From assembly GCA_016934645.1 (NCBI GenBank), contig JAFGSL010000118.1, positions 1-31,054 on the forward strand: 31,054 nucleotides of DNA, given 5' to 3'. Shown in pieces: positions 16,355-27,000 of this stretch; the first letter of the stretch is position 1; each line of letters begins with the position of its first letter. Made by a program: the position numbers and the translations under genes. The notes below the pieces were generated by a model. The model had not been told where the DNA came from and did not search any database. It saw only the letters and a program-made list of their open reading frames with translations. Origin of the DNA: Anaerolineae bacterium (GTDB lineage Bacteria; Chloroflexota; Anaerolineae; B4-G1; SLSP01).

Positions 16355-18211
16355 CTACCGATTCTGCTCAGACGAATCAGGATTCAGTACCACGCGAAAT
16401 CCATAGCGTGTGCGTGCGGATCCCTTATCAGGGAAATAGCTGCTGCGAGCACTACATCTCAGTTGTTCTGGTTTGTTGGTTGCGCTACCCCCACGACAGA
16501 CCCGCAAAACATAGCGTCCTGCCTGCAAATTCTCACGTTGGTCGTTGGTCCAGGGGTAACGAAATTCGGGATTGGGGGCCGGCAATTTCTCTCCCCATAA
16601 ACTGCTTGTCCATTCGCCGACGTTGCCGGCCATGTCGTAACAGCCATAAGGACTGACACCCTCTGGATAGGCATCGACCGGCGTCGTCTGGCTATGACCA
16701 TAACTGCAACGCGCTGGATCCCAGTCATTGCCCCACGGATAAACGCGCCCATCTTCTCCCCTGGCGGCTTTCTCCCATTGCGCTTCCGAGGGTAGGGCAT
16801 AGTTCCGCCCGGTTTGTTCGCTGAGCCATTTGCAGTATGCCAAAGCGTCGTACCAGGTAATCCCCGCGATTGGATGGTCGAGTTTATCCGCGGGTGGGCT
16901 TTGTCCTATCCATCCGGCTTCAGGGGGCATCAAACGGCCCGTCTGATGGATGAATTCCGCATATTGGGCATTGGTGACCGGATATTTGCCGATACGATAA
17001 GCCGGCAAATCCACCTCGTGCTGCGGCGTTTCGGCAGTGAACCTAGTTTCATCTGGACGACTGCCCATCAGAAATTGACCAGGAGGGATATAGACGGTTT
17101 CTGGTTCAAAGGGCTTGGTCTTGATAGCGGATGCTATGCCATCGACACCCGAATGTAGCAATTCGTTCCTGGGCAAGCGACTGAAGAGCGCTGGGATGCT
17201 GCTGCCAGGAAAATTGCCGGTGAGCAAAGCGGATCTGGCCTCGTTAGCCGCCAGATCGACCTGACCATGGTGCAAAAGTTGCCGATAGAAAGTGCGCGTA
17301 AATTCTCTCGTGGTGTGAACGGGAACTTGATCCTGCATTGCCAATACGGCGGGCACGCCGGCGGCAATGAGGCCGTGAGCAATCCCGCGAAAGACATTCG
17401 CCGGGCTGGTTGTTGCCGTCTGACAGCTTGCTAAAAACACCAGTCGCAGTCCATGCTCTTCGGCGAACATAGTTTCGGATAATTGGCGGGCCAACATACT
17501 GACGAAGGCACTGTTATTGACCGGCGCTGTGTAATTATCCTGATCGGCCAGGTAGACGGCGGCCTCTTCAGCACGTTTGCTATATTTGCCATGTCCGACA
17601 AAGTGCAGAATTTGATAACCCTTTTTTAGTTCTGTTTCCAGCGTTGATAGAGTACAAGGCTCTGATAAACGCGTGAGTCTGACATCCAAACCGGTAGTGG
17701 CCTTCTCAATGATTGACCATTCGATATCTACGTCGAGAGACGTCAAACCATAGTCAGCAAGGTTATGAGGATTTGCAATCGCTACAAGGATTTTTATTGG
17801 TCGTCTTTGAAGCGGTGCGCCCGGCGACCATTTGTTAGCCAGATAACGGGAGAAAGGGGTAGCCACTGCCGCGGCTAAGTCTTGAGGTACACTCTCATTG
17901 CCTGGATCGCGCAAGCTTTCCCAAGGAATTGTATGCAACTCGGGTGCAGATGCATCGATTCTCAGGCGAATCCGACGGTCGGGATACCGCCCCCGTATTT
18001 CGTACCAGGCATTCCTCAGCAGCTCATCAGCGAAAAACCAGTTAAACAGCCGCTCCCCATCTACGTGGGCCTTAACCGAGGCTACCCAAGGTAAGAAATC
18101 AGCATCGAGATACCCACGCTGAAACTCCTGCCTGCCATCGACAGTTATTTCCACAGGATAGCCTTTATCCTGTCGCTCCAGAATACGGATTACCAAATCA
18201 GCATAAGTCAT
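16355..18211 (-). CDS. CHAT caspase-like protease fused to FGE/C-type-lectin-fold domain
   Basis: A 618-residue protein. Residues 1-130 are an N-terminal CHAT-associated part; the CHAT domain (about 138-335) is a caspase-clan peptidase with catalytic H207 in HFVGHG and C263 in LASCQTA, both intact. Residues 371-610 are a formylglycine-generating-enzyme (SUMF1) fold: YIPPGQFLMGS, LPSEAQWEKAARG, YPWGN, DMAGNVGEWTSS, CRGGS and YGFRVV. The FGE catalytic Cys pair after the GGS motif is missing (GGSATNKPEQLRCSAR), so this domain probably binds a ligand or peptide instead of oxidising a Cys. ATG at 18211 has a weak AGGT upstream. It is the first gene of the minus-strand module; 156 bases with an inverted repeat separate it from the SIR2 gene. 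It is the likely protease effector. Confidence 0.92.
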   Translation of the reverse strand: MTYADLVIRILERQDKGYPVEITVDGRQEFQRGYLDADFLPWVASVKAHVDGERLFNWFFADELLRNAWYEIRGRYPDRRIRLRIDASAPELHTIPWESLRDPGNESVPQDLAAAVATPFSRYLANKWSPGAPLQRRPIKILVAIANPHNLADYGLTSLDVDIEWSIIEKATTGLDVRLTRLSEPCTLSTLETELKKGYQILHFVGHGKYSKRAEEAAVYLADQDNYTAPVNNSAFVSMLARQLSETMFAEEHGLRLVFLASCQTATTSPANVFRGIAHGLIAAGVPAVLAMQDQVPVHTTREFTRTFYRQLLHHGQVDLAANEARSALLTGNFPGSSIPALFSRLPRNELLHSGVDGIASAIKTKPFEPETVYIPPGQFLMGSRPDETRFTAETPQHEVDLPAYRIGKYPVTNAQYAEFIHQTGRLMPPEAGWIGQSPPADKLDHPIAGITWYDALAYCKWLSEQTGRNYALPSEAQWEKAARGEDGRVYPWGNDWDPARCSYGHSQTTPVDAYPEGVSPYGCYDMAGNVGEWTSSLWGEKLPAPNPEFRYPWTNDQRENLQAGRYVLRVCRGGSATNKPEQLRCSARSSYFPDKGSARTRYGFRVVLNPDSSEQNR

Positions 18212-18691
18212 TTTTACCTGCGCACTATCTGATTTTTACCAGAGGGGGGTATCAGGAATATGTATAGTGAATTGAGATGATTCAGGTTTATTCTCAGTAG
18301 TTTTGGCCCTCTTTGAAGCTACTAACAGCAAATATTTCTTTTCATTATACCAATGATTCCAATTCTGAAAACAGGGTGAGCGCCAATCCTTTCACATCTC
18401 CAATACCCACGCCCGGATACTGCAACGCCTCCGCCAGACGATGCATCTGGATTCACTCTGTCCCCTCCAAATCCGCAGGAGAAGATTTGCCGACGCGCGC
18501 GTTCGGGTACACCGGTGCATCACAGCACGTGTCAGGGCATACGGTCATAAAACTATCCCCTGATTATCCTCTCCTTATCATCGATTTGTCATACTTCCTC
18601 TCTACACTGTAGCTAAATCGTCCGTGAGGTCATTGACTACCGGACTAAAGGCGCGTTATGGAAAGCGCGGCTATTTATCAGGAGGTATGAC
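18212..18691. promoter_or_regulatory. Divergent intergenic region between CHAT operon and VIT-VWA gene
   Basis: This 480-base gap must hold the promoters of both divergent units, but no convincing -35/-10 pair was found. On the minus strand TATACA near 18259-18264 is a possible -10 for the CHAT operon. The nine-base word ATTTTTACC is directly repeated at 18210-18218 and 18232-18240. The middle carries a GC-rich coding-like minus-strand remnant (18345-18548), listed separately. The AGGAGG at 18680-18685 serves the plus-strand gene. Confidence 0.4.
18345..18548 (-). pseudogene. Coding-like remnant with in-frame TGA
   Basis: A 68-codon minus-strand frame starts at ATG 18548 behind a GGGGA and reads MTVCPDTCCDAPVYPNAR and onwards, is broken by TGA at codon 32, and continues MHRLAEALQYPGVGIGD to a TAA at 18345. 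Codon 32 may have been TGG. The composition and the amphipathic helix HRLAEAL look like real coding sequence. The family is not recognised. It could also be chance. Confidence 0.3.
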
Positions 18692-20986
18692 ATGCGTAAA
18701 ATCGTTTTAGCTTTGCTGTTGAGTGTGTTGTTATTGAACGCCGCAAGCACCGCGGTCCTGGCGGATGGGATGATCCTCCCCGACCTCGTTAGCCCCGATT
18801 ACCTGGAAGTGCGTTACCATCGTGTCACCGTGACCATCGAGGACAATCACGCGGTCACGCGGGTAGAGCAGGAGTTCGTCAATCCGCACGAGTTCCCCGT
18901 GGACGGGCGGTATTTCTTTCCCGTGCCGCCAGACGCGATCCTCGCGCGTTTTGAAGCCCGCGTCGGTGGACAGGTGCAGATGGTGATGCGCCAGGACGTC
19001 GCGACGACGAACGCCGCGCTCTACGATATGGTCGCGCAACGCCGCGACCCTTCGCTGTTGCAGTATGCCGATTGGGAGAGCATTGCCTTCGACATCAGCC
19101 TGCCCGCGCGCGCTTCGCGCAAAATGACGCTCGAGTACGAGCAGGTGCTCGCTCCCTTTGGCGGGATGCTTCACTATCGCTACATCCTGAGCACCGAGCA
19201 GTACGCTTCTGTCCCGGTGGAAGAAATCACACTTACTGTGGATGTGACGTCGTCCGGCGGCCTGGGTGCCCTCTACAGTTCGTCTCACGCGGTGACGACG
19301 GAACGCCTGGGCATGGATCGTGCACAGGTAACGTGGCAAGCACAAAACGTCAATCCCACCGAGGACTTTGACCTATTCTTTAGTCCGGCGGAGGGCGGTT
19401 TCGGCAGCGGCCTGCTAACCGGCACACGTGCTGAGCGCGAGCATTTCCTTTTCCTGTTCACCCCGGATGACGAGATCGCTCAAGACGCCGCACTGCCCAA
19501 GGACATCGTCTTTGTCATCGACCGTTCCGGCAGTATGGCCGGAGACAAAATTGAGCAGGCACGCAATGCGCTGCACTTCATCCTGGATCAGTTGAACCCC
19601 AACGACCGCTTCTCGATTGTCAGTTTCGACGATCAAATCGAACTCATGTCACGCCGCTTGCAGCCGGTGGAGCGGCAGACGTTGTCCGATGCCCGGCGCT
19701 TTGTCCGCCAACTCGATGCACGCAACAGCACAGACATCGAAGGGGCACTGCAAACAGGTCTGGCCATTTTCGCGCAAAGTGAAGAGCGCAGCGGCGCTTC
19801 CCGGCTGCTCGTTTTCCTCACGGATGGCTTGCCTACGGCTGGCGTCACCGACGACGTGATGATCTCCGAACTGGTGGCACGCACCAATGCGCGGGTCGAA
19901 GCACGGTACGCCGTCTCCGGCGTCCACGTCTTCGGCGTGGGCTACGATGTGAACACGCGCTTGCTCGACCGGCTGGCGCTCGATAACGGCGGCAGCGTCA
20001 CCTATGTCCAACCCGGCGAAAATCTCGAGGTGGCGCTCTCCGAATTTTACGGGCGCATCGCCAATCCCGTCCTCACTGACGTGGAAGTGGAATTCGACGG
20101 GATACGCGTCACCGACCTCTCCCCGCCGACGATGCCCGATCTGTTCCGTGGGTCGAGCGTGCTCCTCACCGGGCGCTACACAGCAACGAATGAGCAGGTG
20201 ACAGTGCGTGTGCGTGGTCGTGCCGGAGAGGAACAGCGTGAGTACATCTATCACTTTGATTTGACCGCGACCGGCGATCACGATTTTGTGCCACGCCTGT
20301 GGGCCACGCGCAGAGTAGGGGCGCTGCTGGACGAGGTGCGCGTCGAGGGTGAGCGTGTGGCGCTGATTGAAGAGATCCGCGAATTGGGTTTGGGGTACGG
20401 CATTGTCACGCCGTATACGACCTTCGTGATCTCGGCACAGGCGGAAGGCGCCGCGTCGATAGAGAACATGGCACTGTACGATAACCAAACCGAGTTGAAC
20501 CAGGTCTCTGGGCGGACGACGATCCAGGCGCGAGTGCAGAATCAAAGTTACCAGCAGAGTGACCAGGCGAATCTGGCTGTCGGCGCGAACGTCATCAACC
20601 GCGAGCAGCGCAGCATGGCGCAGGTGGCGCGCCAATACGTCGATCTGTCGCTGGTACAGGCGCGGGGGAACGTGGATGAGCCAATCACCGAGGCGTGGAT
20701 TGCAGCGAACATCAAAGTTGATCGCGAGATCGAGTTCGGCTCCGAGGCGTACTTTGCCCTGGTCGATGATCCGGCCGCGCGCACCTTCCTGCAAAGTGGG
20801 ACGAGTGTGCTCTTCAACTACAATGGCGAGGTTGTGGCCGTGCGTGACCCGGAAGCATCCGCCGAGGCATCGCCGGAGACGCAGCCCATCAGCCAGACGG
20901 TTCCGGCGACCAGTTCCAGCCGTGGCGACACCTTCGCCTGGCTACGTGATCTCATCGCGCTCTTGCGCTGGGCGTTCGGTCGTTAG
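18692..20986 (+). CDS. Secreted VIT and VWA domain protein
   Basis: A 764-residue exported protein. A signal peptide occupies residues 1-25 (MRK, hydrophobic core, cleavage near VLADG). A VIT domain (about 35-160, with VEQEFVNPHEFPVDGRYFFPVP) is followed by a VWA domain (about 270-450) with an intact MIDAS, DRSGSM, and the FLTDGLPT strand; the same order occurs in inter-alpha-trypsin inhibitor heavy chains and many bacterial surface proteins. The rest is a beta region and a Ser/Thr-rich linker ending in a short hydrophobic helix (LRDLIALLRWAFGR), perhaps a peripheral membrane anchor. The start has AGGAGG (18680-18685). A metal-dependent adhesion or matrix role is inferred from the domains. 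It is divergent from the CHAT operon; no functional link is proven. Confidence 0.93.
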   Translation: MRKIVLALLLSVLLLNAASTAVLADGMILPDLVSPDYLEVRYHRVTVTIEDNHAVTRVEQEFVNPHEFPVDGRYFFPVPPDAILARFEARVGGQVQMVMRQDVATTNAALYDMVAQRRDPSLLQYADWESIAFDISLPARASRKMTLEYEQVLAPFGGMLHYRYILSTEQYASVPVEEITLTVDVTSSGGLGALYSSSHAVTTERLGMDRAQVTWQAQNVNPTEDFDLFFSPAEGGFGSGLLTGTRAEREHFLFLFTPDDEIAQDAALPKDIVFVIDRSGSMAGDKIEQARNALHFILDQLNPNDRFSIVSFDDQIELMSRRLQPVERQTLSDARRFVRQLDARNSTDIEGALQTGLAIFAQSEERSGASRLLVFLTDGLPTAGVTDDVMISELVARTNARVEARYAVSGVHVFGVGYDVNTRLLDRLALDNGGSVTYVQPGENLEVALSEFYGRIANPVLTDVEVEFDGIRVTDLSPPTMPDLFRGSSVLLTGRYTATNEQVTVRVRGRAGEEQREYIYHFDLTATGDHDFVPRLWATRRVGALLDEVRVEGERVALIEEIRELGLGYGIVTPYTTFVISAQAEGAASIENMALYDNQTELNQVSGRTTIQARVQNQSYQQSDQANLAVGANVINREQRSMAQVARQYVDLSLVQARGNVDEPITEAWIAANIKVDREIEFGSEAYFALVDDPAARTFLQSGTSVLFNYNGEVVAVRDPEASAEASPETQPISQTVPATSSSRGDTFAWLRDLIALLRWAFGR

Positions 20987-20992
20987 GGGGAG

Positions 20993-21067
20993 GATCATCA
21001 GACCGTAAGCGGTCTGATGATCTGCATCAATTAGAGAAGCGGAGCACGATTTCCAGTGTGCTCCGCT
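20993..21067. terminator. Double hairpin between convergent genes
   Basis: GATCATCAGACCG/CGGTCTGATGATC (20993-21022) is a perfect 13-bp stem with a TAAG loop, six bases after the VIT-VWA stop. AAGCGGAGCAC/GTGCTCCGCTT (21037-21067) is a perfect 11-bp stem with a ten-base loop, followed by TGTCT on the plus strand. Neither has a long T run, but the second is a likely bidirectional terminator for the two convergent genes. Confidence 0.65.
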
Positions 21068-21097
21068 TTGTCTATGGATAGGAACTAAAACGTGTCC

Positions 21098-24000
21098 CTA
21101 CACGCGCCGTTTGCGGGAGATCGTAACCATCACGGCCATTGCTATCAGACCTAGTGCTATATATCCCCCTGAGTTGCGCGCAACGAAGGATTGTACCTTC
21201 AAGGCTGTTGGGACTGCCTCAAGCAGAGCTCTGACCGGTTCACTGAGCGTGGCTATACCGTTGGTGTCGATATCTTCTAGCTTGTAGTAGTAGGTGATAC
21301 CGGGCTGCACATCTGTATCCAACCACGTGTAGATCGCCCCGAATACTGAGCCAGGATTCTGTGTTGGAATCAGCACCGTGTTGAGTTTGGTGTAGGGTCC
21401 CTCAACCGTCTCGCTGCGATAGAGGTTGAAGCCTAGATTATCTAGCTCGATAGCAGTTTCCCATTCGAGATAAACCCTGTTTTCTTCCGCAGTCGCGGTG
21501 AACCAGGCCAGCGTGACAGCGGTGGGAACGTTATTGTACGTAATCGTGACATCGTCTACCGCCGGTGTCTGATCCGCCGATGACGTGCTGAGCGTCGCTC
21601 GATATTGCATATACTGCCCTATAGGGCTGACAATCGGGCTATTAACCGTTCCCCACTCGGACCATGATCCGTCCGGCGATGGTGTGTTACCGGTACGAGT
21701 TTCGAAGGCGACAGTAGTATTTGAGGGCTGTTGTCCTGTCCAGTCCAGATCGAGCCAATCGGCTGGGCCACCGGCATCGAAGATACGTGACTCAAAGGTG
21801 CATGGGGTAGCGTAAGGACTCATCCGCATCCAATCGACCGAGACAGCCGATCCGCCAACTTCATCGTCACTGACCACTGGCCGCATACTTGCAGAGATGG
21901 CGATGTTTTCTGTGTGCTGCAGCACACCATCAATGTAGTACAGAACCCTATCACTCAGCCACTCAATGCGATAAAGATGCGGACTTCCTAGCCAATCGCC
22001 AGGGATCGTCATCGTGTGTTCTGCACCGCCGTTGTATAAGGTGCGCGCGCGTAATTCATAGGTTGTATCGTGAGTGCTGAAGATTGCCCACGACTGATGG
22101 TTTGCGTTGCTCAGATCCTGCCCAAAGCCCACATGCTGCCACGCCGCCTCTCCGAATGTAGCCTCGAACTCCAAAACACGCCCTGGAGCATAAGAAGCAT
22201 CAGTTACGACAAGGGCACCATTGACAATGAGTTGTCCACCACTCACTGTTGATGTACCCCCGGTTTGCCACACAGTTTGTTCAGTCCATCCTGTTGGTAG
22301 CGTCGTCCCGTAGAACTCCGCCCCCACGGTGGGAGCCAGGATGATTTCACCATCGTCGGTTGCTGCGACGTAAGTACACGTCAGAGTACCCGCGCCGAAA
22401 TCATCTACTGAGGTGTCCGTCACCGCCGCTTCTGGCATCTTGAAATTGAGTGGATCTACGCCAAGCGGCGGATAAGTGGTTGTGTTTCCATAACGATCCT
22501 TTGAGGTAACCCGGTAGTAGTAGGTGGTATTAAGTGATAGACCGCTCAACTCGATGCTATGCGCCGTAACGAGTGCCCGTGCACTAGTGTTATGTGTCAG
22601 TGCAGCAGGAGTAGTGCCGTAGTCCACGCGGGAATCTGAAATCTGATCGGTTGTCCATGTGACTATGGCATGGCTAATACCGTCAGGCGTTGCCGACACA
22701 TCGGAGATGACGGGCCCTACAGTGTCCGGTGTATAGTTGGCTACGTAAACGCCCACGTCCGCCGTGAAGAAAGCGTATTCGACGCCTTTGATGGTTTCGA
22801 CGCTATAGGTTACCGGACTCCCGTCAAGCGTGATGCTGGACAATGGCCCTACTGCCGAATGGACTGGGACCATAGCCTGCAGTCCATTAGCGCCAGCGCC
22901 AGCACTCACGGAGAAGTTCAGGGTGTTTCCGCTCCAGGATAGATTTCTGAAGGATGAAGTGTTATGGCCATCCCACCACGTCAGTAACTGGCGTGCAGAA
23001 ACCACCGGTACCCCGCTGTTAATGGCCGAGGTGATGATGTGTTCGGCAGAGGATTGGGAGTATAAATTGTCGATATGGATATTGGCCACGAATGCGCCGT
23101 AGTAGCCTTCCGTCCCCAGCGCCCGGTCGAGGAGGGTATCGACGGTGTAGGGGTACGTTTGTTCGGCTTCATCGCTCATCTGCGTGGTCGCCTGGTAGAC
23201 GTCGATCATTGTGCCGTCCTGCTGTGCGAAGCGCATCGGCATCCCCGACCCGGTGAACATTCCTGGACGGTCGTCGACCCATGCCGTGGGCCTATAATAA
23301 TAGTCGGTATCGAGCCTGATTCCATGCGCTAACTGTGCCAATGGTTGAGAGTCCCAGTCGCTCCACACAACGCAATGGAAGCGCACGGTAGTTGGAGCAG
23401 ATACGTCTGGGGCTTGCACTGCAAACGAATCTAACTGGTCGGTGTAGTAACCAGCCAACTCTGCGATCGTCGTATAGTCTTCGCAATCCGAAGTTACGTG
23501 AACTGCTGTTTCGAAACCCTCAGCCTCGTAAGCTGCTGCCTGAGATCCAAACAAGTTGTTTGGGTACGTATACGCGGTGGCACGTATGCACTCCCAATCG
23601 TCTACCGAGCAACCAGTGGGGCTGCGCGATATGAAATAGTCAAACCGGTCATCTATATTGTCACTATTATGATCGTCACCGGTCATTACCACCACAGCCT
23701 TCTCGCCGCGCGGGAAATACCAGAATCGCGGAAGAGGAATACGGTCGAGTGTCGCCCACGTGATCATATTGGCCAGCCATCGCTGTTGTTCATCGGCCTG
23801 TGGGATAGCAACTTTGTCCAGATTCACCCAATCGGGTTGGGGATCGTCGATGTCGTCACCGTAGAACATATCGTCGGAGCGGATGGGGGAGGTTCCGTCC
23901 CGTTCATCGCCCGCCCAGGCCGGATTGCCCTGGCGGGTGTAGACGATAGAGCGTGCCAGGTCGAAGGTGAAGGCCATCGCTTGCCCGCCATTCGCGCCGA

Positions 24001-27000
24001 CATTGCGTGTTGTGGCGGCGGGATAACTCGTTGGGGTGGTAGCGTCGGCGTAGAGCATCGCCAGGGCGGTAGCGCCGTTGAGCGTGTAGGCATCCGCCGT
24101 GCCGTGATACTGCATCGTTTCCCCTACGATACCCTCGCCTGGTGCTGCGATTGTATCCACCAAAAGATAAGTATTCGAGAGCGTTGTCCCGACACTGGTC
24201 AGACCCAGCAAACCGGCGAGTTGTGCGTCGGGACGCATCGCGATCAGATTGCCGCCAGCATTGACCCAGTCGGTTAGTAGCGTGACTTGCCCTGATGTTA
24301 GTGCCATCTCGCTGAGGATGACCACATCGTAATCCGCAAGGAAGGTCGCGTCAACCTCACTGATATCGGCGACGAAGAAGGCGTTAAGGCCCTCGGTACG
24401 CAGGATTTCGGCGTAGTAGTAGGTGAAGAGGTTATTAGCATCAGTGATGATCAGGATCGGGCCTCCTGTGCCTTCTTCAGGTGGGAGAGTGGCAGTGATG
24501 AATGACCATGTCACGTCGTTCGCCAACGGGTTGCCAGCTAGATCGATGATCCCGCCCGTTCCACCCTGGAGGGTGGCCTGGTAGGTGGTGTTGTGGTCCA
24601 AAGCGATGTCTGGATTGAGAGTTGCAGTGCGTGTACCGGCGTCATAGGAGATGACAGCGGAGATCAACGCATTCGAGGGATCGCGTAGCTCGAAGGTACT
24701 ACTGCTAACTGTATCTGGATTTATATTCTCGATGAAGGTCGCTGTTACGTCTCCCTCGATGTCCGCCCCGCTCGAATCGGGCGCCGGTGACCTGGAAATT
24801 ACCCGGGGCGGTGATGTATCGGGGCCGATGTCCGTAGCAAAGACCACGTCTACCCAATAGTTAGCTTGGTCACTGGTTTGGTTCGGGAATGCCGTTGCTC
24901 CATATGCATATACCCCGTTTCCACCCACGCTGTCGCTCGCAGGTGCAGTGAGCGGTGGATTTTCGTAGTCCGCTGTGAAGTATCCAGGTGTACTGGCATA
25001 GTGCCCAGTGGGTGCATAGTACGACGCGACATAGAGTGTGTCCGCGTAAATTGGAATAGGCGCGGCAAAGGTGGCTTCCTGCCAACCGTAGTCTGTCTCA
25101 TTGGTGAAGGTGACACGGTCCAACTCAATGCCGGTATCGGTCCATAGGATACCTACATGGGTACCGGTGTTAAGTTCATGTTTGTAGAAGCGCAGGCCGG
25201 TGATATAGCCATCCTGCGATGAGCGGAATTTAACGCCCAGGTTGGCTGCCGACCCATCTTCAGAATCATCGCCCACGGTGGGAGTCAGATCCCATAGGCT
25301 GTAAGTGACGGTGGGATCTAGCGTCAGATTAACCGTCGCAGGATCGGAAAATTGTTCGACACTGGCGAGGGTGTGCGTGATCACGCCCGCGCTCTCGGTA
25401 AACACGTAGAAGCGGGTGTCCATATCGGTTGTACCGCTAAAGGAGACGCTCAGTTCCCGCGTATTTGGATTGTAATCGGCTTGTGTGATGTCGGAGGTGT
25501 ACATGGCGCGTACATACTGGCAGGCATAGTCTAACGTGACGAACTCGGGGTTATATCCGGCGATGTTGGCGTTGATGCCGGATAACATAGCCCGGAAGTT
25601 GGCATCAGAGATGGGGACGATCTGACTGTAGTGTGTGTACAGCGTCGCGAGCTGCATTGCGCTCAGCCCGCGGCCAAGGATAGCGGTCCCTTGCCGGATC
25701 GAGTGAGGTATGTCATCGTTGTAAGGATACCAGTCGTAACCGGTCACGTCGCGGGGTTCGGAGAGGCAGTTGAAAATCTGGTTATCCAACTCGGAATGCC
25801 CCGGAATCTCCAAGAAATCCGCATAGTAGGCGGGTTCATCGACGATCGTCTCGGTTTCTCCATTGAGACGAAACGGACCTCCCTCTAACCATACATTGCC
25901 TTCATAGTTCTGACCCGGCAGCATAGGAATCCCGACGAACTCCACACCCCAATCCAGCAATTCGTCGAAAACGTTGGTACCAAGCTCATAGTAATGCGCA
26001 ATAACGAGCTTGGAGATGGGGATATTGTGGGTGGTATGCCAATTTGAACCGGCAGTGAAGTTCACAGTCACAGTTGTATCATCGAAATTCGTCCCGGGAG
26101 TATGGTTAAAATAGAACCACGTGTCACCGTCAAAAGAGTGGATGGAGGCAGTCGCGTTTCCGGCTGCAACCAGTCCTTGCAAGTCGGTGGCTTCGGTCTC
26201 ATCGATTCCATTCAAAAAGAAGCCAATCCACGGCTTGTAGCCATAGTCATTAGCGGCGTGGACCCAGTCGAAAGGGCCTTCGTCATCATCTAGCCGGAAG
26301 GTGACAAACGGTGGCATGCCTTGCATCACGAAAGGCTTGCGTGCTGCCCAGACGATGCTGCGCCACACAAGGTCATCAAGACCGGAGACCGGCCCCAGGA
26401 CGTTGTGGGACATCCAGTCGTAGGAACCCCATTGGACGGCGCGGCCTTCGCCGTATTCAGTGATGGCGAGGAAAGGATCCCCACCGGCGTTGGCGATAGC
26501 GGTCACATCAGAAGGTAGCGTGATATCGGCCAGTGTCATCGTGGCGGTTTCAATGTCTTCGCCGCCATAGTGGTATTCGGTGATATAGTGGCTGAGTGTC
26601 GGGAAGTCCACATCCGCACCACTGGGCTGCGAGGTATAGCTGTAGCCAAAGATATCGGCAATAAAGATATATCGCCCCGTGTTGCCATTGCTGGAAAGGT
26701 CGTTGTCGAAGTTGATCAGCCCTGTGCCGTTGGCAACGGCCATTGAGATGTAGCCTTCCTCTGTGGCATCCAGATACGTCGTTCCTGCATCAAGCAACCG
26801 GTGTCCCACGAGAATGACGGCGTAGTCTTCGATATCTGAGCCGACGGCTGTGGTCGCAATGTCGAGGACGGTGTAGGGGACGCCAAGTTGGTCGAGGTAG
26901 GGCTGGATGAAGTGCTGGAAGTCCGGATAGGCACTGCTGCTAGAGTTGACAAGGACGAGTGCCTCCGCATTTGGCGTGGTAGAGGCCTGTTGTCGCGGTG

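Noticed and set aside
16400..16500. Variable region of a diversity-generating retroelement in the FGE domain
   Set aside because: No reverse transcriptase, no second near-copy template repeat, and no A-specific mismatch pattern was found in the window.
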